Origin: an uncultured Prevotellaceae bacterium
Lineage (GTDB): Bacteria > Bacteroidota > Bacteroidia > Bacteroidales > Muribaculaceae
NCBI GenBank assembly: GCA_946409635.1
Contig: CAMJXD010000013.1
Span: forward strand, 1-37,936
DNA: 37,936 bases
Direction of reading: 5' to 3'
How positions within the stretch are numbered: the stretch's first letter is position 1; every line of letters starts with the position of its first letter. The notes under the pieces are model-generated. The model ran no database searches. It saw only the letters and a list, made by a program, of their open reading frames with translations, and had not been told where the DNA came from. The translations under genes were made by a program, and so were the position numbers. Shown here piece by piece: positions 17,296 through 25,034 of the stretch.

Positions 17296-18888
17296 ATGGT
17301 ACGCAAATATGATTACCTCATCATCGGCTCGGGAGTAGCCGGAATGAGCTTTGCCCTGAAGGTGGCAAAGACTGGAACGGTGGCACTAGTGTGCAAGTCG
17401 AAGATGGAAGAGGCCAACACCGACCTGGCCCAGGGCGGCGTGGCCACTGTGACCAACCTGGAAGTGGACAACTTTGACAAGCACATCCACGACACGATGG
17501 TGGCCGGCGACTGGCTGAGCGACCCCGAAGCCGTGAAGAAAGTGGTGACCGAGGCCCCGTCGCAGATCCAGGAGCTGCTGGGCTGGGGCGTGGACTTTGA
17601 CAAGAACGAGAAGGGCGAGTTTGACCTGCACCGCGAGGGCGGTCACAGCGAGTTCCGCATCCTGCACCATGCCGACAACACCGGTCACGAGATACAGGTA
17701 TCACTGATCGAGACTGTGAAGAACAATCCCAACATCGACATCTATGAGGACCACTTTGCCGTTGAGATCCTGACCCAGCACCACCTGGGAAAAATTGTGA
17801 CCCGCCGCACCCAGGGCATCGAGTGCTATGGCGCCTACGTGCTGAACCAGTCGACAGGCGAGGTGGACACCTTCCTCTCGCGCGTGACACTGATGGCCAC
17901 AGGCGGCATAGGCTCGGTGTACCGGACGACGACCAACCCGCTGGTTGCTACCGGCGACGGCATCGCCATGGTGTATCGCGCCAAGGGCACCGTGCAGGAC
18001 ATGGAGTTTGTGCAGTTCCACCCCACTGCGCTGTACCACCCCGGCGACCGCCCCGCCTTCCTGATCACCGAGGCGATGCGCGGCTACGGCGGCGTGCTGC
18101 GCAACCTGGGCGGCGAGGAGTTCATGCAGAAGTATGACCCACGGTTGTCGCTGGCCCCACGAGACGTGGTGGCCCGCGCCATCGACAGCGAGATGAAGCA
18201 GCGCGGCGAAGACCACGTGTTCCTGGACGTGACGCACAAGGACGCCGAGGAGACCAAGCACCACTTCCCCAACATCTATAAGCACTGCCTGGACCTGGGC
18301 ATCGACATCACCAAGAATTATATTCCCGTGGTGCCGGCTGCACACTACCTGTGTGGCGGCATCAAGGTTGACCTGAACGCCTGCTCGAGCATCAAGCGGC
18401 TGTATGCCGTGGGCGAGTGCTCATGCACGGGTCTGCACGGCGGCAACCGCCTAGCCAGCAACTCGCTGATCGAGGCCGTGGTGTATGCCGACGCAGCAGC
18501 CAAGCACGCCATCGAGCACCGCAATGAATACTCCTATCGCGAGGACATTCCCGCATGGGACGATGCAGGCACCATCCACCCCGAGGAGATGGTGCTCATC
18601 AGCCAGAGCGAGAAAGAGGTGGGCGAGATCATGGCGAACTATGTGGGCATCGTGCGCAGCAACCTGCGTCTGGACCGTGCTTGGAACCGTCTGGACATCC
18701 TGTATGAGGAGACCGAGAAACTGTTCAAGACCAGCAAGGTGTCGCGCCGCATCTGCGAACTGCGCAACATCATCAACGTGGCTTACCTGATCACTCGCCA
18801 GGCCAAGGACCGCAAGGAATCGCGCGGCCTGCACTACACCATCGACTATCCACCTCAACCCAAAAACGAGGACGACCTGAAGCTGTAA
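17296..18888 (+). CDS. nadB: L-aspartate oxidase
   Basis: NadB oxidises L-aspartate to iminoaspartate, the first step of de novo NAD synthesis. In anaerobes it can pass electrons to fumarate. The dinucleotide motif GSGVAGMS begins at residue 11. TDLAQGGVA is the FAD loop, LHREGGHSEFRILHHAD and AAHYLCGGIKVD lie in the active-site half, and CTGLHGGNRLASNSLIEAVV is the C-terminal FAD signature. The length of 530 residues and the helical tail fit NadB better than a fumarate reductase subunit, whose own gene is at 26632-28632. The start at 17296 follows an A-rich leader 61 bases after upp. nadA and nadC are not in the window. Confidence 0.94.
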   Translation: MVRKYDYLIIGSGVAGMSFALKVAKTGTVALVCKSKMEEANTDLAQGGVATVTNLEVDNFDKHIHDTMVAGDWLSDPEAVKKVVTEAPSQIQELLGWGVDFDKNEKGEFDLHREGGHSEFRILHHADNTGHEIQVSLIETVKNNPNIDIYEDHFAVEILTQHHLGKIVTRRTQGIECYGAYVLNQSTGEVDTFLSRVTLMATGGIGSVYRTTTNPLVATGDGIAMVYRAKGTVQDMEFVQFHPTALYHPGDRPAFLITEAMRGYGGVLRNLGGEEFMQKYDPRLSLAPRDVVARAIDSEMKQRGEDHVFLDVTHKDAEETKHHFPNIYKHCLDLGIDITKNYIPVVPAAHYLCGGIKVDLNACSSIKRLYAVGECSCTGLHGGNRLASNSLIEAVVYADAAAKHAIEHRNEYSYREDIPAWDDAGTIHPEEMVLISQSEKEVGEIMANYVGIVRSNLRLDRAWNRLDILYEETEKLFKTSKVSRRICELRNIINVAYLITRQAKDRKESRGLHYTIDYPPQPKNEDDLKL

Positions 18889-18911
18889 CAATCAGACAGT
18901 GATATAAAACA

Positions 18912-18960
18912 ACTGAGCACTCTGAAATTTCTGATAATCAGATTCTTCAAAGTGCTCAGT
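18912..18960. terminator. Bidirectional terminator between nadB and the DUF4834 gene
   Basis: Arms ACTGAGCACT (18912-18921) and AGTGCTCAGT (18951-18960) pair perfectly, and the loop holds a second hairpin (TCTGAT/ATCAGA). It lies between two converging genes, 23 bases after nadB and 17 bases before the opposing stop. T-rich bases on both sides are short. Confidence 0.7.
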
Positions 18961-18977
18961 CGTTTATTGCCGTCAGG

Positions 18978-19319
18978 TCAGTCCTTGATTTCTTCGTACT
19001 CGGCGTCGGTGATTTGTTCCTCGATGATGGTTCGGGTTTCACCGCCCGACGTGGTCTCCTCGATGACTGAGCCGGTGACTTCCTCAAAGTCGGCATACTC
19101 GCCCTCGTTGCTGGTGAAGATCTTGCGCTCGCCAGTTGCCGTGTATTCTTCCTGCTGGTCGTCGCCGTAGGGTTCGCGGCTGGGTCGCTGGTGCTGCTGG
19201 CGGCCGCGGAAGGACTCGTTGATGCGACGCTTCATGCCCTGCATATAGAGCCATCCCCTCACGAGAGGAATGGCAATCATGAGGAGCAGGATGAGCAATA
19301 TGAATAGAAAGAAATACAT
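18978..19319 (-). CDS. DUF4834-like small membrane-anchored protein
   Basis: The 113-residue protein starts with a strongly hydrophobic segment (residues 2-20, FFLFILLILLLMIAIPL), then a short basic stretch (GMKRRINESFRGRQQ) and a soluble acidic tail rich in Glu, Thr and Ser ending ITDAEYEEIKD. This layout matches the DUF4834 family of Bacteroidota, which has no known function. The N-terminal helix is probably a signal anchor with the acidic tail in the cytoplasm. Its ATG comes directly after the pssA stop with no spacing, so it is cotranscribed and probably coupled with phospholipid synthesis genes. Confidence 0.72.
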   Translation of the reverse strand: MYFFLFILLILLLMIAIPLVRGWLYMQGMKRRINESFRGRQQHQRPSREPYGDDQQEEYTATGERKIFTSNEGEYADFEEVTGSVIEETTSGGETRTIIEEQITDAEYEEIKD

Positions 19320-20015
19320 TTATTCTTCTCTTTTAATGATTGAGAGCAGCACGTAGAGCGCGATGGCCACTGCCAGGCCCGGCAGTCCAAGGATCACCAC
19401 AGCTGCTACTGTAGCCAGTACCTGCAAATATTGTGCCCAATTGTGCTTGAGTGACGAAAGGTTGTGCATCTTGAGCGAGAACATGCGCAGGTTGCAGACC
19501 ATCAACAGCGACAGCAACACGATGAGAGCCAGGACTATCCACAGGGGGCAATCATGCTCGGCATACCATGCAGTGAAACCGATCCAAAAGATGGCATTGG
19601 CCGGGATGGGCACGCCGGTGAAGGTGGTCGCCTGGTTGGTGTCGACGTTGAAACGCGCCAGGCGCAACGCACCGAAAACGGGGAGCATCAAGGCCATCAG
19701 AGCCCAATGGCCGGCGCCGTAGGCCAGCATCAGGTTATAGAGCACGAGAGCGGGCGCGAGGCCGAAGCTCACGAGGTCGGCCAGCGAATCGAGTTCCTTG
19801 CCGATGCCGCTGACGGCATGCAGCAGTCGCGCGACCAGCCCGTCGAAGAAATCGGCTACAGCCGAGAGGGCGATGAGCACGAAGGCCAACTGGTAACCCT
19901 TAAGGCCACAGCACACCAGGTCAAAGCAGCTGAATGCCGCGATGCAAGCCATAGAACCGAATAGCAGGTTGAGCGACGTGATGGCATTGGGTATGTTGTT
20001 GCGGATGGCGTTCAT
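19320..20015 (-). CDS. pssA: CDP-diacylglycerol-serine O-phosphatidyltransferase
   Basis: It makes phosphatidylserine from CDP-diacylglycerol and serine in the inner membrane. The CDP-alcohol phosphatidyltransferase motif is exact: D58-G59, A62-R63, G72, D76 and D80 in the order DGxxAR(x8)GxxxDxxxD. The remainder is a set of hydrophobic helices, as expected for this integral membrane enzyme. The 231-residue length fits the Bacteroidota/Bacillus-type enzyme. The gene starts 19 bases after psd, whose product uses the phosphatidylserine, and abuts the DUF4834-like gene. Confidence 0.94.
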   Translation of the reverse strand: MNAIRNNIPNAITSLNLLFGSMACIAAFSCFDLVCCGLKGYQLAFVLIALSAVADFFDGLVARLLHAVSGIGKELDSLADLVSFGLAPALVLYNLMLAYGAGHWALMALMLPVFGALRLARFNVDTNQATTFTGVPIPANAIFWIGFTAWYAEHDCPLWIVLALIVLLSLLMVCNLRMFSLKMHNLSSLKHNWAQYLQVLATVAAVVILGLPGLAVAIALYVLLSIIKREE

Positions 20016-20034
20016 AAACGGGTGTTTAAATGGA

Positions 20035-20715
20035 TTATTTCTTGTTGTTGAGTCGAGCCACGAGGGTTTCGCCGCCCCAGGTGCGGTCGCCCAGTTTCAC
20101 CTTGATCTGGGTATCGAGCGGGAGGAAGATGTCGACCCTGGATCCAAACTTGATGAAGCCGATGAAATCGTTGACATCGACTTGCTCACCCTGCTCGACG
20201 TAGGTGACGATGCGACGGGCGATGGCACCGGCAATCTGGCGGACAAGAATCTCCTCGCCGGTGGAGGTGCGGATGACGATCGATGAGCGCTCGTTGTCGC
20301 TGCTGGACTTGGGAAGATTGGCGGCGAGGAACCGTCCCGAGTGGTGCTTGTAGTATGTGACCTCGCCCTTGACGGGTACCCAGTTGGCATGAACGTTGAA
20401 CACGGTCATGAATACCGACAGCTGGATGCAGTTGCGGTGCAGGTACTCGTCCTCGTAGACCTCCTCGAGGGCCACGACGGTGCCGTCGACACTGGAGACG
20501 ACCGCTGTGCCGTCGGCGTTGTCACCCTTGAAGTGCCGCCTGGGCAGCCTGAAGAAGTTGAGCACGAGCAGGAACAAGACTGCCATGAGCCCGATCAGCG
20601 TCCACGCCACCGGCTTGTAGTCGATGAAGCGGTAAGCGAGCACGCCGCTGGCCGCAATGATCAGGAACAACATCAACAGGATGTTCTCGCCCTCGTGATG
20701 GATTTTGACTTTCAT
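20035..20715 (-). CDS. psd: Phosphatidylserine decarboxylase
   Basis: The enzyme decarboxylates phosphatidylserine to phosphatidylethanolamine. The proenzyme cuts itself to form a pyruvoyl group. Here the cleavage site is probably between G191 and S192 in KFGSRVDIF. This is the short form (226 residues) common in Bacteroidota, with FGS in place of the LGST of the E. coli enzyme. Two membrane helices (about 13-29 and 35-54) come first, and SVFMTVFNVHANWVPVKGEV contains the conserved histidine region. It heads the psd-pssA-DUF4834 operon and has a TATCTTTG box 27 bases upstream of its ATG. Confidence 0.94.
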   Translation of the reverse strand: MKVKIHHEGENILLMLFLIIAASGVLAYRFIDYKPVAWTLIGLMAVLFLLVLNFFRLPRRHFKGDNADGTAVVSSVDGTVVALEEVYEDEYLHRNCIQLSVFMTVFNVHANWVPVKGEVTYYKHHSGRFLAANLPKSSSDNERSSIVIRTSTGEEILVRQIAGAIARRIVTYVEQGEQVDVNDFIGFIKFGSRVDIFLPLDTQIKVKLGDRTWGGETLVARLNNKK

Positions 20716-20741
20716 CTCAACAGTTTGAATCGTTTAACCTG

Positions 20742-20749
20742 CAAAGATA
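20742..20749 (-). promoter_or_regulatory. -7 box of the psd operon
   Basis: The minus strand reads TATCTTTG. The place where a -33 TTG should be is taken by the 7-base repeat at 20757-20790, so promoter spacing and upstream sequence depend on that repeat. Confidence 0.5.
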
Positions 20750-20756
20750 ATGATAA

Positions 20757-20790
20757 GTTTTCAGTTTTCAGTTTTCAGTTTTCAGTTTTT
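20757..20790. repeat. Four perfect copies of GTTTTCA upstream of psd
   Basis: GTTTTCA repeats at 20757, 20764, 20771 and 20778 and then runs into a T-stretch. The same 7-base word with small changes occurs at three other minus-strand gene starts (28638, 30670 and 34106). Confidence 0.9.
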
Positions 20791-20825
20791 TTGCTCTTTC
20801 AATTTTTTTTGCAAGGTTGCAGGAA

Positions 20826-20857
20826 TTGAGGGTGGTGGAAATGCTGTATTACCTTTG
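20826..20857 (+). promoter_or_regulatory. Consensus promoter of the small-protein/vWA genes
   Basis: TTG at 20826-20828, 21 bases, then TACCTTTG at 20850-20857. Transcription should begin near 20864, about 60 bases before the 44-residue gene. Confidence 0.7.
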
Positions 20858-20924
20858 CATCGTCATCAGGGACGAGCCCCCAGTTGACTCAATATTTAGT
20901 GACACAAAAAACGAGTAAATCGAC

Positions 20925-21059
20925 ATGAAGAAGAAGACCCGAGTAGTAGAGGAGGCCAAGCAATTGCTAGGCAAAGCGTACCAGAAGGTGCTGAAATGGC
21001 TGGAGGAAGCCAGCCGCGAGAGTCCCGTGGCTCCGATATTCAAAAAGATTACACATTAA
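20925..21059 (+). CDS. 44-residue basic helical protein of unknown function
   Basis: An ATG at 20925 opens 44 codons ending in TAA at 21057-21059. The product begins MKKKTRVVEEAKQLLGKAY, continues QKVLKWLEEASRE and ends FKKITH. It has alternating charged and hydrophobic positions that suggest one or two amphipathic helices, no membrane span and no cysteine. Support comes from the consensus promoter 68 bases upstream, the A-rich leader before the ATG and the short 52-base gap to the vWA gene on the same strand. I know no family for it. It could be a partner or regulator of the vWA protein, which is a guess from position. Confidence 0.6.
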   Translation: MKKKTRVVEEAKQLLGKAYQKVLKWLEEASRESPVAPIFKKITH

Positions 21060-21111
21060 AAAAACAGAGAGACGTATTATTCACCCAAACCAACTTTAAA
21101 ACGAAACAGCT

Positions 21112-21789
21112 ATGAACACCCGAATCAAAGTTTACAACGTGATTGTGCTCGACAAGAGCGGATCGATGAGCAGTATTGCCCGTCAGGCAGTCGATGGTGT
21201 GAATGAGACCATCGGCAGCATCAAGAGTGCCCAGGAAAAGAACCCCGACCAGGAACACATCGTGACGCTCGTGGCCTTTTGCGGCTGCGAGATGAAGACC
21301 ATCTATGACAACGTGCCGGTAGCACAGGTGAAGCCGCTGACCAGCAAGGACTACCGTCCGTGCTGCATGACGCCGCTGTATGACGCGATAGGGATGACAA
21401 TCACGCGCGTGCATGCCGTGAAGAGCCATGACGAGGACTCGCTGGCGCTGGTGACCATCATCACCGACGGCTATGAGAACGCCTCTCACGAGTACTCGCT
21501 GAAGGCCATCAAGTCGCTGATTGAGAGCTACAAGGAGCAGGGTTGGCAGTTCACCTACATCGGAGCTGACCATGACGTGGAGCATGTAGCCTTCAGCCTG
21601 AGCATCGAGCACCACCTGATGTTTGACAAGACGGAAGAGGGCACGCGTGAGATGTTTGAGAAAGACAGGGTGTCGCGCCAAGCCTGGATGGACGACATGA
21701 GCGCCATCATGGCTCAACCCTGCTGTTCGCGCGAGGAGCGCCTGCAGAACATCAATAAAGCCAACAAGAGGAAGTTCTTCAAATCGTAG
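21112..21789 (+). CDS. von Willebrand factor A-domain protein, cytoplasmic
   Basis: Almost the whole 225-residue protein is one vWA domain. The metal-ion-dependent adhesion site is complete: D14-x-S16-x-S18 in LDKSGSMSS, T87 in MTPLYDAIG and D119 in IITDGYEN. There is no signal peptide, so it acts inside the cell. The C-terminal tail (about 180-225) is charged and ends NKANKRKFFKS. Stand-alone vWA proteins of this kind often bind a partner through the metal site. Related single-domain proteins appear in tellurite/stress and some defence loci, but no such partner is seen here. Neighbours are the 44-residue gene before it and an unknown 433-residue protein after it. Confidence 0.85.
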   Translation: MNTRIKVYNVIVLDKSGSMSSIARQAVDGVNETIGSIKSAQEKNPDQEHIVTLVAFCGCEMKTIYDNVPVAQVKPLTSKDYRPCCMTPLYDAIGMTITRVHAVKSHDEDSLALVTIITDGYENASHEYSLKAIKSLIESYKEQGWQFTYIGADHDVEHVAFSLSIEHHLMFDKTEEGTREMFEKDRVSRQAWMDDMSAIMAQPCCSREERLQNINKANKRKFFKS

Positions 21790-21813
21790 TCCCTGGTGGC
21801 TCCCATCTGCACC

Positions 21814-21867
21814 GCCGTGCGTCAAGCCAAAGGACAAGCAAGCCGTCCCCCGCCCTTGACGCACGGC
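21814..21867. other. Long perfect inverted repeat after the vWA gene
   Basis: Arms GCCGTGCGTCAAG (21814-21826) and CTTGACGCACGGC (21855-21867) pair over 13 bases around a 28-base loop. No T-run follows, so simple termination is doubtful. It separates the vWA gene from the 433-residue gene by a stable stem. Confidence 0.7.
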
Positions 21868-21947
21868 AGCGTGGGTTGGCATAATTCTTGCAGGTTCCTA
21901 TTATATTACCAAGACAGCTTAACCTGAGATTAATCACTGTTCACATT

Positions 21948-23249
21948 ATGGCAGCACCCGACCTGACACAGAACCTTGAATACGGCTTCATCTACGTAAT
22001 AGGCAATCCCAAGCAGACGCATAACCTGCGGTGGTTTGCGACAATGATTGAACCCATGATACGCCCGCTGTCGCTGCAGTGGGTGGAGACATGGGACGTG
22101 GACCACACGCTCATCGTTGCCCGCCGCTTCAATGTGGGCAACTTGGGAAAATATGCGACAGTGCAGCTTCACCTGAACCGTTACGGTCGCAGCGACAGCT
22201 ACTCACTGCTGGCCGCGGTGCACGCCTTCAGCGACTGTCTGCAAGACGTCATGGACTCCGATGAAGGCGATGTAGTCATCAATGAGCATGACTACCACGA
22301 CCGCCGCACGATGCCGCAGGGGAAGTGGGGCCAATCGACGTCGTCTGAGCCACTGAGCGGTGTGCTGCTCGACTTGGGGATGGAAAAGATGCCCCAGGAC
22401 CACACCCGAGTTTCCAGCCAGCACCCGACCGCCTTGCCGATAGGCTGCCCGTCACGCGAAGATGACGAGGAACGGCCGAAGCTGGGCAAACGGCTGAAGA
22501 AGTTAGGCAAATCGCTGAGGAAGAAAGTGGACGATGCGCTAGGTGAGACGGTCCTCAACGAGAGCGCCGACTACATGCCCCTGCCCGGGTCGGACGAAGG
22601 ATGGGAAGACGAGGCCCTGCTGACGCATGACGACGAAGCAGACTTGGAGGAAATCGAGGCCGAAGAGGTCTTGGAGTTCAAGAGGATAGAGACGGAGTAT
22701 GAGCGCGACGTGAAAGACCTGCGTGCCCGCATTGTCGCCTTTATCTCGAAGTATCATCAAGATCCCCACCAGGTGATGACAACGATGCTCGAGGGCAAGG
22801 TGCTGCTGGGAACGACGCCGAGCCGCCTGCTGGTGAACGGCGACATGAAGATTGTGTTGCCCGAGTATGACGAGATGGAGATCGAGATGCCCGCCATGTG
22901 CAGGACGCTGTACATCTTGTTCATGAAGCACCGCAAACTGGGTAGCGAGGGCATCGTGCTCAAGTATATCGACACCTATCGCGACGAGCTCATCGACCTG
23001 TACAGCCTGGTCAAGCCCGGCGCGAGCGATGAGCGCGTGAAGCGCACCGTTGACAACATGTGCTCGCCATACAGCGAGTCGCTGCACCAGACGATTTCGA
23101 GGATCAACCGCTGCATACGCAACGTAATCACCGACAAGCAGTTGGCTCAGGACTATTGCATCATGGGGGAGCGCGGGCAGCAGTACAGCATCGAGCTTGC
23201 CCCCGACCTGATCGAGCTGCCGCGTGCCGTGAGCGGCCAAGAAGCCTGA
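21948..23249 (+). CDS. Unrecognised 433-residue protein with a winged-helix-like C-terminal region
   Basis: I do not recognise a named family. Residues 1-110 form an alpha/beta region (LEYGFIYVIGNPKQTHN; HTLIVARRFNVGNLGKYATV). Residues 178-194 are a basic helix (KLGKRLKKLGKSLRKKV). About 205-250 is highly acidic. Residues 300-423 form a compact region beginning RLLVNGDMKIVLPEYDEMEI with MCRTLYILFMKHRKLGSEGI and an ISRINRCIRNVI helix, resembling the winged-helix-like regions of some Bacteroidota hypotheticals. This last point is from memory of similar sequences and needs a profile search. The frame opens at 21888, but the ATG at 21948 follows a better leader. It lies 158 bases after the vWA gene, across the stem at 21814-21867. 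Confidence 0.7.
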   Translation: MAAPDLTQNLEYGFIYVIGNPKQTHNLRWFATMIEPMIRPLSLQWVETWDVDHTLIVARRFNVGNLGKYATVQLHLNRYGRSDSYSLLAAVHAFSDCLQDVMDSDEGDVVINEHDYHDRRTMPQGKWGQSTSSEPLSGVLLDLGMEKMPQDHTRVSSQHPTALPIGCPSREDDEERPKLGKRLKKLGKSLRKKVDDALGETVLNESADYMPLPGSDEGWEDEALLTHDDEADLEEIEAEEVLEFKRIETEYERDVKDLRARIVAFISKYHQDPHQVMTTMLEGKVLLGTTPSRLLVNGDMKIVLPEYDEMEIEMPAMCRTLYILFMKHRKLGSEGIVLKYIDTYRDELIDLYSLVKPGASDERVKRTVDNMCSPYSESLHQTISRINRCIRNVITDKQLAQDYCIMGERGQQYSIELAPDLIELPRAVSGQEA

Positions 23250-23269
23250 AGAAGAATCATCAAGTCATG

Positions 23270-23323
23270 AAAAGCCTGTGGAGAAAGCGTCTCGAGAGAG
23301 AGACTACTGTCCGCGGGCTTTTT
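23270..23323 (+). terminator. Terminator of the 433-residue gene
   Basis: AAAAGCCTGTGGA (23270-23282) pairs with TCCGCGGGCTTTT (23310-23322) using two G-U pairs. Inside is a small GTCTC/GAGAC hairpin, and a T-run ends the stem. It starts 20 bases after the stop. The right arm also covers the 3' end of the minus-strand gene fragment. Confidence 0.75.
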
Positions 23324-23491
23324 CCTTGCGCTGCTTGAGCTTCTGCTGGATGATGCTCTCGACGTCGAAGAAGCGAGCCAGCTGTGAGTCGTTGAGCACC
23401 GTGGCGAGCTGGTCGAGGTACTTCATGCGTATGCCCTGAGCGCGCTGCTGGAGTTCAATCTTGCGGCGCTCGATGGCGACGGCATCGCTGC
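23304..23491 (-). pseudogene. C-terminal fragment of an unidentified protein, 5' end lost
   Basis: Read on the minus strand, an intact C-terminal coding stretch ends in TAG at 23304-23306. It includes VAIERRKIELQQRAQGIRMK, YLDQLATVLNDSQLARFFDV and ESIIQQKLKQRKEKARGQ. The helical charge pattern and the DSQLARFFDVE phrase recall the end of Spy/CpxP-like or related helical proteins, with low certainty. Going towards its N terminus the frame runs into sequence that belongs to the plus-strand FGE fragment, so the true 5' part is missing. The junction is estimated at 23485-23500. It is too short and lacks a plausible start. Confidence 0.55.
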
Positions 23492-23818
23492 TGGACGAAG
23501 GCGGGATGGGACTCGGGCAATGACTCGTGGGTGCTGCGCGGCACCGGCGCCTACGGCACCCATCATGTGGCGACCCGTAATCCTAACGAGTTGATGACCC
23601 ACGACATGAGCGGCAACGTTCACGAGTGGTGCCAGGACTGGTTTGGCGACTACAGTTCGTCGAGCCAGGTGGACCCGACAGGGCCGACAAGCGGCAGCAC
23701 GCGCGTGTATCGCGGCGGGAGCTGGTACTTTGATGAATGGTTCAGCCGGGTGTCGTTCCGCAACGGTGCCGTAGCCACTTACCGCAGCTACGGCATAGGG
23801 CTGAGGCTTGCTCTGTAA
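23492..23818 (+). pseudogene. C-terminal fragment of a formylglycine-generating-enzyme-like (FGE-sulfatase) protein
   Basis: The frame shows the last 100 or so residues of an FGE-sulfatase domain: GWDSGNDSW, then THHVATRNPNELMTHDMSGN, VHEWCQDWFGDYSS, STRVYRGGSWYFDEW and YGIGLRLAL before TAA. These are the standard C-terminal signatures of the SUMF1/EgtB/PvdO-like fold. The N-terminal half of the domain is absent and no proper start exists. A GTG at 23531 inside the domain is not credible. The left edge meets the opposite-strand fragment at about 23490. Loss of the 5' halves of two divergent genes in a single deletion explains both fragments. Confidence 0.7.
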
Positions 23819-23855
23819 CCGCGAGTTTTCTTACAGAAAACGATAACAACCTGAT

Positions 23856-23896
23856 TACGAGGCCGTGTCGCGACTAATTAATGACACAGCCTCGTA
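23856..23896. terminator. Hairpin with ACACAGCCTC arm after the FGE fragment
   Basis: TACGAGGCCGTGTC (23856-23869) and GACACAGCCTCGTA (23883-23896) pair with one mismatch around a 13-base AT-rich loop. The arm word GACACAGCCTC recurs in the nested palindrome at 29485-29572. Confidence 0.6.
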
Positions 23897-24023
23897 TTGT
23901 TGCACGCTGGAGGCTTGCGTTACCATGACAGGGGGGATAATACAGAGATGGACACAGACGCTTTCCCCGCTGACAATAGTAGAAAAAAATGGGAATTGTT
24001 TTTTCTATGCCGTGTGGTTGCAG

Positions 24024-24031
24024 TACCTTTG
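24024..24031 (+). promoter_or_regulatory. -7 box of the EamA gene
   Basis: TACCTTTG is followed by GCAGG and an ATG at 24047, leaving a leader of only about 10 bases. It decides the start of the transporter, because the longer frame would begin upstream of the promoter. Confidence 0.6.
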
Positions 24032-24046
24032 CAGGCTGAAAACGAC

Positions 24047-24961
24047 ATGACTACCGATAATCATCAAGAACATAGGGACTGGCGGGCGCATGGCGCGATG
24101 CTGCTGGCGATGGTGCTGTTTGGGCTGATGGCGACGTTCTCGAAGGACGTGCTGACGCATGGCGGCATCACGGGTCCGCAACTGGTGGCGTTCAGGGTAA
24201 TGGGTGCCGGGCTGATCTTCTGGCTTGGGTCGCTGTTTTTACCGCAGCAGCGCATCGAGCCACGGGATTATGTGAAGATTGCCGGAGCGGGGTTGTTTGG
24301 CTTTGCTGTGGCACAGGGCGGTTACATTGTGGGGCTGAGCTACACGTCGCCCATCAATGCGACGATTGAGCTGACCACGATGCCGATATTCACGCTTATC
24401 CTGTCGTCGATCCTGCTTCACGAGCGCATCACACCGCGGCGAGCGCTGGGCATCATCATGGGCTTCACGGGCGCAGTGCTGCTGATCACACGGACGACGG
24501 CGGGCGACGGTCGCCCGACCGACTATCGCGGAGACCTGCTGATCCTGCTCTCGCAGGTGGGCTACGCGTTCTACTTGACGCACTACTCACGGGTGATCAG
24601 GAAATATGACGCGTTCACGTTCAACAAGTGGACGTTCACGTTTGCGAGCCTGTTTATTCTGCCGTTTACCCTACCCCACATCATGGATATCGACTGGGCG
24701 GCGATGAGCGCCCGGACAGCGGGTGAGATTACCTATATCGTGGCCGGCGCGACGTTTTTCACGTTCCTGCTGGTGGTGTATGCCCAACGCCGACTGCTGC
24801 CGACGACGGTGAGCGTGTATAACTACGTGCAGCCGCTGGTGGCTGTGGTAGCAAGCATGGCGATGGGACTGGCGTCGCCGCAATGGATGCACGGTGTGGC
24901 AGCCGTGCTGGTCTTCACCGGCGTGTGGCTGGTGGTGAGTCACAAGAGCACAGCCTCATGA
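24047..24961 (+). CDS. EamA-family (DMT superfamily) transporter
   Basis: The 304-residue protein is made of two EamA repeats with about ten membrane helices. The first repeat runs from AMLLAMVLFGLMATFSKDVL to ILLHERITPRRALGIIMGFTGAVLLI, where the HERITPRRALG phrase is typical at the end of repeat one. The second begins near DLLILLSQVGYAFYLTH and ends WMHGVAAVLVFTGVWLVV. Such proteins export or import amino acids, nucleosides or other small molecules, and this substrate is not known. The frame is open back to 23897, but the promoter box at 24024-24031 makes the ATG at 24047 the right start. It ends 73 bases before the converging GYF gene. Confidence 0.9.
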   Translation: MTTDNHQEHRDWRAHGAMLLAMVLFGLMATFSKDVLTHGGITGPQLVAFRVMGAGLIFWLGSLFLPQQRIEPRDYVKIAGAGLFGFAVAQGGYIVGLSYTSPINATIELTTMPIFTLILSSILLHERITPRRALGIIMGFTGAVLLITRTTAGDGRPTDYRGDLLILLSQVGYAFYLTHYSRVIRKYDAFTFNKWTFTFASLFILPFTLPHIMDIDWAAMSARTAGEITYIVAGATFFTFLLVVYAQRRLLPTTVSVYNYVQPLVAVVASMAMGLASPQWMHGVAAVLVFTGVWLVVSHKSTAS

Positions 24962-25034
24962 TTGTTCTTATTGGCGAAATTGGCATTTAAGAAACTTTAG
25001 GGCCAAGTAGTGCTAAATCATAGCCTTATTTCAT

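Noticed and set aside
21841-21890. Separate promoter for the 433-residue gene (TAATTCTTG)
   Set aside because: The match to TAnnTTTG is imperfect and the nearest TTG is at a poor distance, so it was not annotated.
23531-23818. A 95-residue FGE-like gene starting at a GTG
   Set aside because: The start lies inside the conserved domain and in-frame FGE sequence continues upstream of it, so this is a fragment.
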